The notes: generated from the sequence alone by a model not told the origin. Shown: positions 15,965-24,663, numbered from the stretch's first letter. The stretch: DNA of 64,000 nucleotides from Kitasatospora sp. A2-31 (GCF_022288725.1 NZ_JAKNTA010000007.1:385640-449639); one strand, 5' to 3'. Translations and numbers: made by a program.

Positions 15965-16569
15965 CGCCGGCGCCCGCCTGTCTGCGCGACAACGCCCGCT
16001 GCGGCGGCTGGCGCCGCGGAGACCGGGCGCCTCGGGTCGGCGGCGGTGGAGGCCTGCCGCGGTGCCGGGGAGGGGAGTTCGGCGCGGATCTCGGTGATCT
16101 GGCGCCAGCCGGCGACCAGGGCGTTGTGGGCCAGGGCCGCCGAGTTCAGCACCTGGTAGCCGAGCGCGTCCTCGCGTACGTCGGGCGTGCGGCCGGTGCC
16201 GTTGTCCTCGGGGCCGCATTCGAGGGCGACGGCGGCGTCGAGCGCGTGGGCGAGGTGGCGGTGGGTCCGGGCGGCATGTGCCCGGGCGACCTGGAAGCCG
16301 CGGGCGGCCGTGGCCCGGGCCGGGTCGGTGGGCCCGGCCTGGAGGGCCTGGGTCCGGGTGGAGCAGTGCCGCAGCACGGTGAGCATGTGCTCGGCCCCGT
16401 CGGCCAGGGCCGCAGGGGTGGGCACGCCGGGGTGGCCGGGCATCGTGTCGGCGCGGTTGAGGGCCTCGGCGACATGGGCCATGACGTTCGCGAGCATGAC
16501 CAGCTCGGTGTCGAACCCGGGGGTCGTGGGTGGGGCGATGGAAGGCTCCGGAGATGAGAGCGGCGTCAA
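15961..16569 (-). CDS. Helical hypothetical protein
   Basis: 202 residues, TTG start in a TTGA overlap with the upstream gene. Helices TELVMLANVMAHVAEALNRA, LADGAEHMLTVLRHCSTRT and RTHRHLAHALDAAVALECG dominate; the C-terminal 40 residues are Ala/Pro/Arg-rich and disordered. Similar in design to the neighbours at 14.7, 15.3 and 16.6 kb. Function unknown. Confidence 0.7.
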   Translation of the reverse strand: MTPLSSPEPSIAPPTTPGFDTELVMLANVMAHVAEALNRADTMPGHPGVPTPAALADGAEHMLTVLRHCSTRTQALQAGPTDPARATAARGFQVARAHAARTHRHLAHALDAAVALECGPEDNGTGRTPDVREDALGYQVLNSAALAHNALVAGWRQITEIRAELPSPAPRQASTAADPRRPVSAAPAAAAGVVAQTGGRRR

Positions 16570-17171
16570 CGGCGGGGTCCGGCGGCGGAGGGCAGGACGG
16601 CGGGCGTCGCAGCCGGGTGCGGGGCGGTGATGAACGCGGCTGCCGGGTGGGCCGCGGTGCTGCGGGCGACGGCGGCTCGCAGGCGGCCGGGAGGCAGCGC
16701 GGCACCGTCGCGTCCCGAGCGTGCTTCGCGCCGCAGGCCATCGCCGGCGTCCTCCAGGGCGAGCCGGGTCCGTGACAGGGCGAGGTTCAGCTCGCGCCCG
16801 GCCCGCTCGCGCACGTCTTCGGCCCGTGGGCCGTCGAGGCCGTCCACCTCGTAGAGCCGGGCGGCCATCGCGCCGGCCCGCCCGACGGTGGCGAGGGCCT
16901 CGCCGACGCGGGCGGCGGCGTCGGCCAGGGCGCGGGCGAGGGCTCGCTGCGCGGTGTCGGCGTTCGGGGCGCCGGTCAGAGCGGCGGCGGTCCCCAGCAG
17001 CACCTGGTGCTGTTCGCCGATCCGCACTGCGTGCTCACGGAGTTCTGCCACCGAGGGCGGTCCCTGCTCGCGGTAGGCGCCGGGGAGGGCGGCGGTCAGC
17101 TCGTCGATGGCGGTGGCGGCGGCCCGCAGCCGGGTGGAAGCGGGACTGGGCGGCCGGACGGGGGTGGGCAT
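16566..17171 (-). CDS. Helical hypothetical protein
   Basis: 201 residues, ATG at 17171. Starts M-P-T-P and continues with helices (STRLRAAATAIDELTAALPG, SVAELREHAVRIGEQHQVLL, RALARALADAAARVGEALAT, NLALSRTRLALEDAGDGLRR). The tail AAVARSTAAHPAAAFITAP fits the shared motif. The upstream neighbour is the DnaB N-domain protein. Unknown function. Confidence 0.7.
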   Translation of the reverse strand: MPTPVRPPSPASTRLRAAATAIDELTAALPGAYREQGPPSVAELREHAVRIGEQHQVLLGTAAALTGAPNADTAQRALARALADAAARVGEALATVGRAGAMAARLYEVDGLDGPRAEDVRERAGRELNLALSRTRLALEDAGDGLRREARSGRDGAALPPGRLRAAVARSTAAHPAAAFITAPHPAATPAVLPSAAGPRR

Positions 17172-17212
17172 CGGGGTCCTTCGGCTGGGAGAGGGGAGAG
17201 GTGGGCAGCGGT

Positions 17213-18364
17213 TCAGTGGCTGCTGCGGATGGGCGCGCGGGCGCAGGCCGCCTGCTGCGCGGGCGACGCAGGCCCGTTCGTCCCGGTGTTGGGGACGGGG
17301 GCGAGTGAGCGGGCGCGGGCCGCGTCGCGGCGGTGCTCCGGCTCGCCGGGTTCGCCGACGGGGTTCCCGTCTGTGGTGCCGGTGACGGCACGCCAGCGCT
17401 TCTGCACCGCCTCCGTGCCGCGCAGGGTGCGCAGGGCCGATCCGAGGAGGCGGGCGGCGGGCAGCGAGGCGTCGAGGGACAGCATGCGCACCGTGCCCGC
17501 CGCGGTGAGGGCAGAACGCAGGACGGAGGCCTGGAGGACCTGTTCGGCCCAGTAGCCCGGATCGCCGCTGAAGCCGGCCCGGGTGACGGCGCGCACGGCG
17601 TCGGCGGTGGTCGCGCCCGAGGCCAGGTCTCCGTGGTGCTGGACCTCCCACAGGACGGTCAGCGGGTCGACCGGCTCGCCGCGGTGGGCAAGGGCGGCGA
17701 CGGCCCGGTAGACGGCGCGGTGCCCGCGGTCCAGGAAGTCCGCCGGGTGCAGCCAGCGGGAGATGTCCTGGACCTCGCGCGGGAGGGCGGTCAGGGACGC
17801 GAGCAGGGACGCTTCCTGCCGCAGCGTTTCCTCGACGTCGGCTGGGGGGAGTTCGAGCGGCCACGGGCCGGGAAGGGGCCGCGGGCTCTCGTCCAGCGAC
17901 CCCCAGGCGTCGGCGAGTTGACCGATGGCGGCCCGCAGGTCGCCGGTGAGGTGGAGCGTGCCGTCGACGGCCCCGGTGCGGGCGGCGGCCAGCAGCCGGT
18001 GGGCGTGCTCGTGGACCTGCCTGCGGACCCCGGTCTCCAGCACCATCCGGCCGTACGCGGCGGCGTGGCCGGTCACCGGGCACGCCGCGATCAGCGTGTG
18101 CCCGTACCCGGGCGTGAAGCCGGGGCTGGCCTCGGCCGCCGAGGCCATCGCCCGCGTCGCCCACGCGGAACTCGCCCCGTCGGTGTCCGGGGGAGGAGTG
18201 GGGTGCCCGGCGGCGTTCTGGGCGAGCAGCACCTCGAACAGGGCGGCGTGAGCGGGCCGGTAGAAGTGCTCCGGTCGCAGCCAGCCGGCCACGTCCCGCA
18301 GCCGCTCCGGCGCCAACAGGATCGCGCCGAGGACCGCCTGCTCGGCCTCCATCTGAGGGTTCAC
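17213..18364 (-). CDS. DnaB N-terminal-domain protein without helicase core
   Basis: 383 residues, GTG start. Residues 1-90 are a replicative DnaB helicase N-terminal domain (MEAEQAVLGAILLAPERL, LRPEHFYRPAHAALFEVLLA). A second, more divergent copy is seen around residues 185-290 (EASLLASLTALPREVQD, LHPADFLDRGHRAVYRAV, DPLTVLWEVQHHGDL). The RecA-like ATPase that carries the helicase activity is absent: after the second copy there are only about 90 residues with no Walker motif. In DnaB this domain binds primase and forms the ring collar, so the protein may modulate the host helicase or primase. This is inference. Confidence 0.8.
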   Translation of the reverse strand: MNPQMEAEQAVLGAILLAPERLRDVAGWLRPEHFYRPAHAALFEVLLAQNAAGHPTPPPDTDGASSAWATRAMASAAEASPGFTPGYGHTLIAACPVTGHAAAYGRMVLETGVRRQVHEHAHRLLAAARTGAVDGTLHLTGDLRAAIGQLADAWGSLDESPRPLPGPWPLELPPADVEETLRQEASLLASLTALPREVQDISRWLHPADFLDRGHRAVYRAVAALAHRGEPVDPLTVLWEVQHHGDLASGATTADAVRAVTRAGFSGDPGYWAEQVLQASVLRSALTAAGTVRMLSLDASLPAARLLGSALRTLRGTEAVQKRWRAVTGTTDGNPVGEPGEPEHRRDAARARSLAPVPNTGTNGPASPAQQAACARAPIRSSH

Positions 18365-18368
18365 CGCG

Positions 18369-19193
18369 TCACCTCCGCCCGCTGCGGGGAGGACTTGTGG
18401 CGGACGGGGGCCGAAACGCCTGGCCCGCCGTCCTCGGCGGGAGTGGCTGCCGGACCGGTGCGAGGCCCGTGGCGGGGTCGGTGGCCGGCATCGGCGCGGG
18501 GGCGCGTGGGTCGATCCGGCGCAGGACGCCTTCCGCCTGCCGCTTCGTGGGAAAGCCGCCCTCGGTGATGCTGTAGGTCGCGCTGTGCAGGTGGATGGTC
18601 TCCAGCTGGAGCAGGAACCGGCGACCGCTCGCGCGGGGATGGCGGTCGAGCAGAAGCGCCCAGTTCGCCTCGCGCTCCCCGCCGCTGGAGCCGCACGGGT
18701 AGGCCATCTGACGGCCGAGCAGCATGTACCGCGAGCCGGAGCGGCGGATCCGGTCCTCGACGCGCAGGGTGGCGCCGTCGCCGGGGCGGGCGAACGCGTA
18801 GTCGCCGCCGTCCAGCAGCCCGCTGAACTCGTGCGGGGAGCCGAGTCCGTACGGGTGGGCCGGAACAGGGTGGTAGACGGTGAGGGCGTCGGGGCTCGCG
18901 CCGCGCCCCACGAGCCAGTGCCCGGCCCAGGCATAGGTGACCGCCGAGGACATGCGCAGGTGGAAGGTCCGAACGGACGGGTCGAGCCGCAGATGGATGC
19001 CGGCGGCCCTGTTGGTGCCGGTCATCAGCGAGGGCGCGCCGCGGTCGGCGGCCACCAGGAACTGCTCGGTGGCGCTCTGCTGGGAGGCGACGACCTCGTA
19101 GAGAGCGGGCTCGGTATCCAGCCGCTGAAGGGTTATGGCGCTGGCAGGATCACCGGGTGTCCAGTCACGCAGTGCGTGGACGGCGTCTTCCAT
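18369..19193 (-). CDS. WLVGRGA-family hypothetical protein
   Basis: 274 residues, ATG start after GGAAG. Contains ALYEVVASQQSATEQFLVAA, then TFHLRMSSAVTYAWAG and HWLVGRGASPDALTVYHP, which align with the 3047 and 50484 genes; the family shares a beta-strand pair followed by WL[VI][GS]RGA[ADS]PD. The middle has YMLLGRQMAYPCGSSGGE and LLLDRHPRASGRRFLLQLET, then TYSITEGGFPTKRQAEGVL, which matches TYTLREGHFPTVDAARAW in the 3047 gene. Function unknown; the family appears restricted here to this element. Confidence 0.75.
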   Translation of the reverse strand: MEDAVHALRDWTPGDPASAITLQRLDTEPALYEVVASQQSATEQFLVAADRGAPSLMTGTNRAAGIHLRLDPSVRTFHLRMSSAVTYAWAGHWLVGRGASPDALTVYHPVPAHPYGLGSPHEFSGLLDGGDYAFARPGDGATLRVEDRIRRSGSRYMLLGRQMAYPCGSSGGEREANWALLLDRHPRASGRRFLLQLETIHLHSATYSITEGGFPTKRQAEGVLRRIDPRAPAPMPATDPATGLAPVRQPLPPRTAGQAFRPPSATSPPRSGRR

Positions 19194-19247
19194 GGACTTC
19201 CTGAAGGAGTAGGGATCGTGGGCCCCGGGCTCGGGCTGCCGAGGCGG

Positions 19248-20693
19248 TCAGCGAGAGCGCTGCGGACGACGGATGCCCGGGGCCGGAGGCGGGAGTTCGG
19301 CAGGAGGCCCCAGGGCGTCCAGGCCCGGCAGGACGGGCGCGGTGCTGGCGGCTGCGGCGCGGCGGGAGACAGGGCGCGGGTTGGCGGAGGCGGCGCGGGC
19401 CTGTGATCGCGGTCCGTACAGGTCCTCCAGGTAGCCGCGCACCGCCTCGCGCCAGGGCCGGCCGAGGAGCGGGCCGAGGACGCGTGCGGCCTCGGTGGGG
19501 GCCACGACATCCCCGATCTGTCGGAACCGGGCGGTGTCCGAGCCGTCCCAGGGGTGGCCGGCGGGCATACCGACGAGCAGGGAGGCCTCGCCGGTGGTGA
19601 TCCGCCGCTGCGGGTCGCCGGCCCAGTACCAGCTGCGGCTGCGTCCGGTGATGGCGGTGGCGGTCTCGTCCGCACTCCATTCGTTGCCACCGGGCGTCGC
19701 GCGGTTCCCGCGGGTGTTCACCCGCACGCCCTTCTGCCAGCCGAGGGCCTGCGCGGCGGTGCGTGCCGGTGTCGGGTCGATGGGCTGGGCGGTGCGCAGA
19801 CTCACCATCTGGTGGCGTCCGGCGACGAAGTAGGTGCGGCGCCGGTGGGAGGCGAGGCCGACATCGGCGGCGTCCAACGTCTCGTAGTCGCTGGTGTACC
19901 AGTCCGCGAGCTCCAGGGCATCGGCGAGGGCGTCGAGCACGTCGGTGGGCAGGGCGCTGGACTGCTCCATCGCCAGCCAGCGCAGCGCGTCGAACTTGGC
20001 GGTGAGCGTCAGCGACCAGATCAGGGTCTCGGCGATCAGTCCGATGTCCGGTCTGGTCATTTCGGCGATCGGTTCCCGCACGCCGGCCCTGGACAGGAGC
20101 GGGCCGGTCCAGCCGGCGTTGCCGTCCCAGTGGGGGTCGGTGCAGATCAGGCAGGTGTCGCCCTCGCCGCACTCGCCCTCGTCGTGCCAGTGGCCGAAGC
20201 TTCCCTCGACGGCTCGCGACATGATCTCGTTCAGGAGCCGGAGGTTGCGGCTCTCGTGGCCCTCACGGCTGCCGGCCGGAGTCCAGACCTGGCAGGGGGC
20301 GCTGACGATCAGCCCTTCGACGTGGCGCAGGGCCGGGTTCGTGGGGTCGAGGGAGCGGACATCGCAGACAATCCGGCGGTGACCGGCCGCCACCGCGGTC
20401 GCCGAGGCGTTCGCGGAAAGGTCGACGCCGATCACGTCGAACGCGCCGGGGCGGGGATCGAGGATCCGCAGGCCCTGCTCCCAGCCGGCCGGGCCGGCGA
20501 AGAGGTTGACGATCCTGGGCGGGTCGCCGCTGCGCGGAGGGTAGAGCCAGCGGACCGGCCAGGGATGGGCACGGGCGATCAGCTCGCCGTAGGACCACGG
20601 CCCCATCCGGTGGTCGGGACCGAACCACGCCGGTTCACCGGCCGTGGACAGCGGCCGGTAGCCGCCACGTGGGAAAGCACTGTCTGGGGTCAA
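19248..20693 (-). CDS. C5-cytosine methyltransferase-like protein
   Basis: 481 residues, TTG start in a TTGA overlap. Motif I is IVNLFAGPAGWEQGL (about 61-75), the motif IV equivalent is VSAPCQVWTPAGSREG with Cys near 134, motif VIII is LASHRRRTYFVAG, and the C-terminal part has RQIGDVVAPTEAARVLGPLL (motif X). Compared with canonical enzymes the loop after PCQ lacks the usual Ser/Gly-rich FSxAG, having WTPAG instead. A Cys-rich stretch (GECGEGDTCLICTDPHW) is inserted before the recognition region and could bind zinc. This is the second C5-type methylase of the array. Confidence 0.8.
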   Translation of the reverse strand: MTPDSAFPRGGYRPLSTAGEPAWFGPDHRMGPWSYGELIARAHPWPVRWLYPPRSGDPPRIVNLFAGPAGWEQGLRILDPRPGAFDVIGVDLSANASATAVAAGHRRIVCDVRSLDPTNPALRHVEGLIVSAPCQVWTPAGSREGHESRNLRLLNEIMSRAVEGSFGHWHDEGECGEGDTCLICTDPHWDGNAGWTGPLLSRAGVREPIAEMTRPDIGLIAETLIWSLTLTAKFDALRWLAMEQSSALPTDVLDALADALELADWYTSDYETLDAADVGLASHRRRTYFVAGRHQMVSLRTAQPIDPTPARTAAQALGWQKGVRVNTRGNRATPGGNEWSADETATAITGRSRSWYWAGDPQRRITTGEASLLVGMPAGHPWDGSDTARFRQIGDVVAPTEAARVLGPLLGRPWREAVRGYLEDLYGPRSQARAASANPRPVSRRAAAASTAPVLPGLDALGPPAELPPPAPGIRRPQRSR

Positions 20694-20830
20694 GGGCGCT
20701 GCTCCGGCCGGGCGGCGGAACTGCGGGGCCGGGCGCCCCGTGGTGCGGGACGCGCACCGTCACGGGGCGGGTCGCCCGGGGCGGGCAGGTGACGGGCCGG
20801 GGCCCGCGCGACCGTGCCGACGGTGTTCAT
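20690..20830 (-). CDS. Small basic hypothetical protein
   Basis: 46 residues (M-N-T-V-G-T-V-A-R...), Pro/Arg-rich. It fits exactly between its neighbours: its ATG overlaps the TGA of the PP-loop gene (ATGA at 20830-20827) and its TGA overlaps the TTG of the methyltransferase. This double overlap is the evidence for translation. It may mainly couple expression of the flanking genes. No motif visible apart from similarity in style to the C-terminal tails of other proteins here. Confidence 0.45.
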   Translation of the reverse strand: MNTVGTVARAPARHLPAPGDPPRDGARPAPRGARPRSSAARPEQRP

Positions 20831-21729
20831 GCGACCGGACTGCCGGAGCGGCACGAGTAGGGCGAGCAGCCGTCGGTGGGGCCGAACTCGGCCTCGTCGG
20901 CAGCGAGCTGTTCCTCCAGGGCGAGCTGCTCGCGGCGGGTGAGACGGTCGATGGGCGCCTCGGACAGGGGGACACGGGAGCGGTGGAGGTAGGCCTGCCC
21001 GAGCAACGGCCGGCCGTCCGCGTTCGCGCGGGCGTTCCCGGCGCGGATCTGCGCGTCGAAGTCGACGACGTCCGCCCACTCGTCCGGGTCGCCGTCGCGG
21101 ATCGACCTCCACTGGGCGTTGCCGTGGAACGGACACCCCAGGCAGCTGCTCTTCGGCGTGGACTCCAGGCCGTGTTCGGCGAGCAGACCCAGGCAGTCAC
21201 CGCGCGACAGGCCCAGCTCGATCAGCGGAAATCTGTTGCGCGTGTACTTGACGTCGGCGTCCTTTGCCCGATGGAACTCGTCGGTGGAGATCCCGATCCA
21301 CTGCTCGGCAAACACCTCGGCCGGTATTCGCGCCGGATACGGATATCCGAGGATTTCCCGGACCTGTCGCTTAATTGGTTTGATTTTGTATTCGCCAGTG
21401 CACTGGCGCCGCGTCATCCCAGGTGATCCGTCCTTGTTGAGGATGTAGAGCGGCATGCTGGCGAAGCGGTGGGCGGGGTCCAGGGCATCATTTCTGATAT
21501 TGCCGGAGGACACTCGGAGAATAGGAATTCCGGCGGGCTGGGCTATCTCCCGCTCGACCCGGTCGAGATGGGAATAGACCGCCTTCGGCTCCCAGCCGGT
21601 GTCCGCGAAGACGGCGAAATCCAGCTTCGGCAGCTCGCCGAGCGCGGACAGGAGCAGCAGGGTGGTCGACTGCACTCCGGCCCCCAGGGACAGGGTGCGT
21701 ACGGTGGGCGCGGTGCCGGTAGCGGTCAC
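20827..21729 (-). CDS. PP-loop (PAPS reductase / adenine nucleotide alpha-hydrolase-like) protein
   Basis: 300 residues, GTG start in a GTGA overlap. The N-terminal PP-loop is LSLGAGVQSTTLLLLSALG, followed by LDFAVFADTGWEPKAVYSHL. Further on are RRQCTGEYKIKPIKRQVRE and SSCLGCPFHGNAQW, giving Cys residues that could bind a metal or Fe-S cluster. Relatives occur on phages and plasmids; characterised members activate by adenylation in sulfur or nucleotide chemistry. DndC of phosphorothioation is a distant relative, but no DndD or DndE partners are present. Base composition falls within about 21225-21560. Its neighbours are two modification-type genes, so a DNA or nucleotide modification role is a reasonable guess. 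Confidence 0.75.
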   Translation of the reverse strand: MTATGTAPTVRTLSLGAGVQSTTLLLLSALGELPKLDFAVFADTGWEPKAVYSHLDRVEREIAQPAGIPILRVSSGNIRNDALDPAHRFASMPLYILNKDGSPGMTRRQCTGEYKIKPIKRQVREILGYPYPARIPAEVFAEQWIGISTDEFHRAKDADVKYTRNRFPLIELGLSRGDCLGLLAEHGLESTPKSSCLGCPFHGNAQWRSIRDGDPDEWADVVDFDAQIRAGNARANADGRPLLGQAYLHRSRVPLSEAPIDRLTRREQLALEEQLAADEAEFGPTDGCSPYSCRSGSPVA

Positions 21730-22136
21730 GGCGCCTGCCACAGCGAGACGACAACGGGCCCTTCGCCCGGCCGCGCTCTGCGGCGGGCGGCGGCTCGCCA
21801 CCCCGCGCGTTGGGCGCGCGCGGCGCTCTCGTCGTCGCGGGCGTAGGTGACGAGTCGGGTGTAGCCGAGGGATTCGGCGGCACGGCGGCAGGCGGTGTAC
21901 AGCATGGGGTCCTTGGCCGGGGCGCCGGTGCCGACATCGGCGAAGGTGACCTCCAGCGTGGTGCCGTCGTCGAGCAGACCGGCGGTCGGCCGGTGGGCGA
22001 CGGCGACGGTGCGAACCCTCCCGTCGTCGTCGGCGCCGGCCACGGCGAACACCCGGCCTCGCGGTGTTCGGTGATGGCGCAGGCGGACGGAGCGGGCGGC
22101 CTCGCGGTCGCGGACGGGCACGAGGTGGAGGCTCAT
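21726..22136 (-). CDS. XF1762-like protein
   Basis: 136 residues, ATG start overlapping the TGA of the coupling-protein gene. The order LHLVPVRDREAARSVRLRHH, then RVFAVAGADDDGRVRTVAVA, TLEVTFADVGTG, CRRAAESLGYTRLVTYARDD and AGWRAAARR matches the XF1762 family of phages and mobile elements, which has an acetyltransferase-like layout (two His in an RHH motif, a central E-V-T, and the YTRLVTY strand). No biochemical activity is established that I know of. Paired with the PP-loop gene. Confidence 0.7.
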   Translation of the reverse strand: MSLHLVPVRDREAARSVRLRHHRTPRGRVFAVAGADDDGRVRTVAVAHRPTAGLLDDGTTLEVTFADVGTGAPAKDPMLYTACRRAAESLGYTRLVTYARDDESAARAQRAGWRAAARRRARPGEGPVVVSLWQAP

Positions 22137-23899
22137 GCGGCCACCGCCTTGGCGCGGGCGCGCTCGGTGATCGCCGCGGTCTGCCGGGCGGAGGCCTTGC
22201 CGATCACGTCGGCGCCGCGCTCCTTGTACCAGGGGCGCAACCGGATCAGTGCCGGTTTGACCCCGGTGGCGAACAGGAGCGCGGAGCCCTTCGCGAGCGC
22301 TCTGATCTGGTCGGCGGGCAGGATCCGTTCCTGGCGCATCGACACGGAGGTGGAGCGCCCGGACTCGCTGGTGGAGTGGGAGACGGTCTCGACGTCGTGC
22401 TCGCCGACGAGCCTGGAGAGCTTGTCGGCGAAGTCCGCGTCGTCGATGCCGGAGCCGACGAGCTTGATCGTGGCGGCGGACCAGAGGGCGTCCATTCCGA
22501 CCTCGCCCCACACGCGCTGGCCCTGCCGGTAGGACTGCAGGATCGTGATCGGGATGACCCCGCGGGAGCCCAGGTGCGAGTACAGGTCGGGCAGGTCGCC
22601 GATTTTGCACACGTTCGCGGCCTCGTCGAGGATGCACAGCAGCGGGGGGTCGAGGCGTCCGCCGTCGCGTTCGGCCTGGACGACGGCGGTGCGCATCACG
22701 CTGTCGGCCGCGGCGGCGATCAGTGCGGACGCGCTGCCGCCGCCGTCCTTGCTGAGCAGGTAGAGGGTGTCCGTGCGGGTGACGAAGTCGGCGGGCTTGA
22801 ACTCCGGAAGCTCGCTGTTGGGGGTGACCCAGGCGGCGATCTTCGGGTCGAGCAGGCACGAGGCGTACTGGCGCGCGGTCTCGAAGATCCCGTCCCTGGT
22901 CTCGACCGCGCCGGACACCGTGCCCTGCAACTGGGCCGCAATGGCGGACAGTTGGTTCGACTTGAGGATGTCGATCGGGGTGCGGTCGGCGGGCTGGGCG
23001 AGCCAGGCCAGGACGTCGGTGATCGGGCGCCCGTCGGCGCCGGCCGCCAGGAACAATGCGGTGAGCGTGTTGGCGGCGGCGGTGCTCCAGAAGTCGCCCT
23101 GCTCGCCCTCGTCGACGGCGGCGGTCACGAAGTGCTGGGCCAGGCGCCGGGCACCGGGCAGGTCGCCGGCGTCGGCGAGCGGATCCCACCACATCGCCTG
23201 CTCGGTGTGGGCGATCTGCTGGGGGTCCATCACCCACACCCGGCCCGCCTCGGCCCGGGCGTCCAGGGTGACGGTGAAGGCGTCGCCCGCCGCCTTGTTA
23301 CTGGTGAGCAGGACCGGGCCGGGGGCGTTGAGAATCGAGGGGACCGCGAGGCTGGTCGTCTTGCCGGAGCGCGGCGCCATGATGGCGACGGCGACGTCCT
23401 CCCACGAGGTGCGAACCTCGGGGCCCTTCTCGCCCAGGGTGCCGAGCAGGACGCCGGTGTCCTCGGGGCGGATCGCGCCGGGCTTGGCGGAGGCGAGGCT
23501 GGGGCGCAGGCTCCGCGCCTTGGTGGTGATCTCCTTGGGCAGGAGGACGGCGAGGTCGCGGCCGGTGGCCAGGCCGCTGCTCTTCCTGCGGACCTTGAGG
23601 TAGATCCGCAGGCCCACGGCGGCGAGGGCGAGGGTGACGGCGGCGGGCGTGACGCGGGCGCCGACGAGCAGGGCGACGGGCCCCAGTCCCGGCCACAGCC
23701 GCTGGGGATGGAGGGCGGCCGTGACCGGCTGGTAGACCGCCCACGGGCCCTGCCCGAAGAAGAGGTTGGTGGTGTTGCCGAGGGCCCAGGCGATCGAGCC
23801 GAAGGCGATGAGGAGGAGGCCGGCACCGATCAGGGCGTAGAGGAGGGCGTCGGTGCCGGGGGATGCGGAGGGTGACTTGGGGGAGGAAGCGGGGGGCAG
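22133..23899 (-). CDS. VirD4/TraG-type coupling protein of a type IV secretion system
   Basis: About 588 residues from CTG 23899, which follows AAGGA by five bases. GTG 23617 is the first ordinary start but would delete two membrane helices (LLYALIGAGLLLIAFGSIAW and LGPVALLVGARV...TLALAAVGL), which the family needs for anchoring. Walker A is APRSGKT (about 175-181) and Walker B LLCILDEAAN (about 420-429). The region between carries the all-alpha domain. TraG/VirD4 ATPases bring the relaxase-DNA complex to the secretion channel at the membrane. Partners in the window: VirB4-like (35.0 kb), VirB6-like (38.6 kb) and relaxase-like (24.0 kb) proteins. Confidence 0.85.
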   Translation of the reverse strand: MPPASSPKSPSASPGTDALLYALIGAGLLLIAFGSIAWALGNTTNLFFGQGPWAVYQPVTAALHPQRLWPGLGPVALLVGARVTPAAVTLALAAVGLRIYLKVRRKSSGLATGRDLAVLLPKEITTKARSLRPSLASAKPGAIRPEDTGVLLGTLGEKGPEVRTSWEDVAVAIMAPRSGKTTSLAVPSILNAPGPVLLTSNKAAGDAFTVTLDARAEAGRVWVMDPQQIAHTEQAMWWDPLADAGDLPGARRLAQHFVTAAVDEGEQGDFWSTAAANTLTALFLAAGADGRPITDVLAWLAQPADRTPIDILKSNQLSAIAAQLQGTVSGAVETRDGIFETARQYASCLLDPKIAAWVTPNSELPEFKPADFVTRTDTLYLLSKDGGGSASALIAAAADSVMRTAVVQAERDGGRLDPPLLCILDEAANVCKIGDLPDLYSHLGSRGVIPITILQSYRQGQRVWGEVGMDALWSAATIKLVGSGIDDADFADKLSRLVGEHDVETVSHSTSESGRSTSVSMRQERILPADQIRALAKGSALLFATGVKPALIRLRPWYKERGADVIGKASARQTAAITERARAKAVAA

Positions 23900-24042
23900 G
23901 GTCGTCCTTACGGGGATGGCCCGGGCGCACGGGATCGCAGGCCCTCAGGGGCTGCGGGCGCGGGGCGGGAGACGCGGCCGGGCGCCGGGCGCGGTGTGCT
24001 CACGCGCCGGGGACCGGGGCCGGGGAAAGGGGGGGAGGACGC

Positions 24043-24663
24043 TCAGCGGTGCGGGGCCGCAGGGGCCGGTGTGCCGCCCCACGGCGCGGCGGTGCTGCGC
24101 AGGGCGGACGCCGGACGGGTCTGGGCGGGCGCGGTGCGGGCGGTGGAGGCGCGAAGGCGGCCGGCGCGGTCGAACGAGGCGAGCTGGCAGGCCGCGTGAG
24201 CGAGGGACAGGTCGCGCTCCAGGTACGGGGTCGAGCCGTCGGCGCGCATCAGCGGGGCCACGATGCGCGCCTCGTGGTTGCCGATCCGCAGGGCGATCCA
24301 CCGGCAGGCCAAGGGATCGTCGACGGGCACGATGCCGGTGGCGGCCAGGATCCGGCGGACGGTCGAGGCCCACCGTTCGTCCGGGAGCGGGGCACTGTCG
24401 GGATGAGCGCGGACGGTGCAGTGCCACACGTCCCGGCTGCGGCCCGGCCGCAGGTCCCGCTCGGGCCGCCGGGCGCGCAGATAGGCGTCCAATTCGGCTG
24501 CGAGGGAGTCCAGTTCCGAGCTGCCGGGAGCAGGCAGTCCGGCGATCGGCTGCCAGGCGTCGAGGACGGTGACCCGGGGGGTGCCCGGCAGGCGCACGGC
24601 GTGGTGCTGGGCGGCGACGAGCAGGTCGCGGGTGCTGGCATAGCGGGTGATGGACGGGATCAG
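24043..24663 (-). CDS. Relaxase N-terminal-domain-like protein, degenerate
   Basis: 206 residues from CTG 24663, nine bases after GGAGAA. The N-terminus (M)-I-P-S-I-T-R-Y-A-S-T-R-D-L-L matches the M-I-P-x-I start of actinobacterial relaxases, which fixes the CTG as initiator. Later parts agree with the family too: DVWHCTVRAHPDSAPLPDE, ILAATGIVP, CRWIALRIGNHEARIVAPLM. Relaxases normally have a H-A-D-D-H-x-H metal-binding motif here; this protein has RIGNHEARIVA, so only one His is left. It is also much shorter than a full relaxase. It may be an inactive accessory or oriT-binding relative. The tail RASTARTAPAQTRP resembles the shared motif. Confidence 0.65.
   Translation of the reverse strand: MIPSITRYASTRDLLVAAQHHAVRLPGTPRVTVLDAWQPIAGLPAPGSSELDSLAAELDAYLRARRPERDLRPGRSRDVWHCTVRAHPDSAPLPDERWASTVRRILAATGIVPVDDPLACRWIALRIGNHEARIVAPLMRADGSTPYLERDLSLAHAACQLASFDRAGRLRASTARTAPAQTRPASALRSTAAPWGGTPAPAAPHR

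Noticed and set aside
21393..21408. 16-bp perfect palindrome CGCCAGTGCACTGGCG
   Set aside because: Lies within the conserved coding part of the PP-loop gene; may be chance, with no second copy seen.
20827..21729. DNA phosphorothioation (dndC) assignment
   Set aside because: Only the general PP-loop family features are present, and no dndB, dndD or dndE neighbours are seen.
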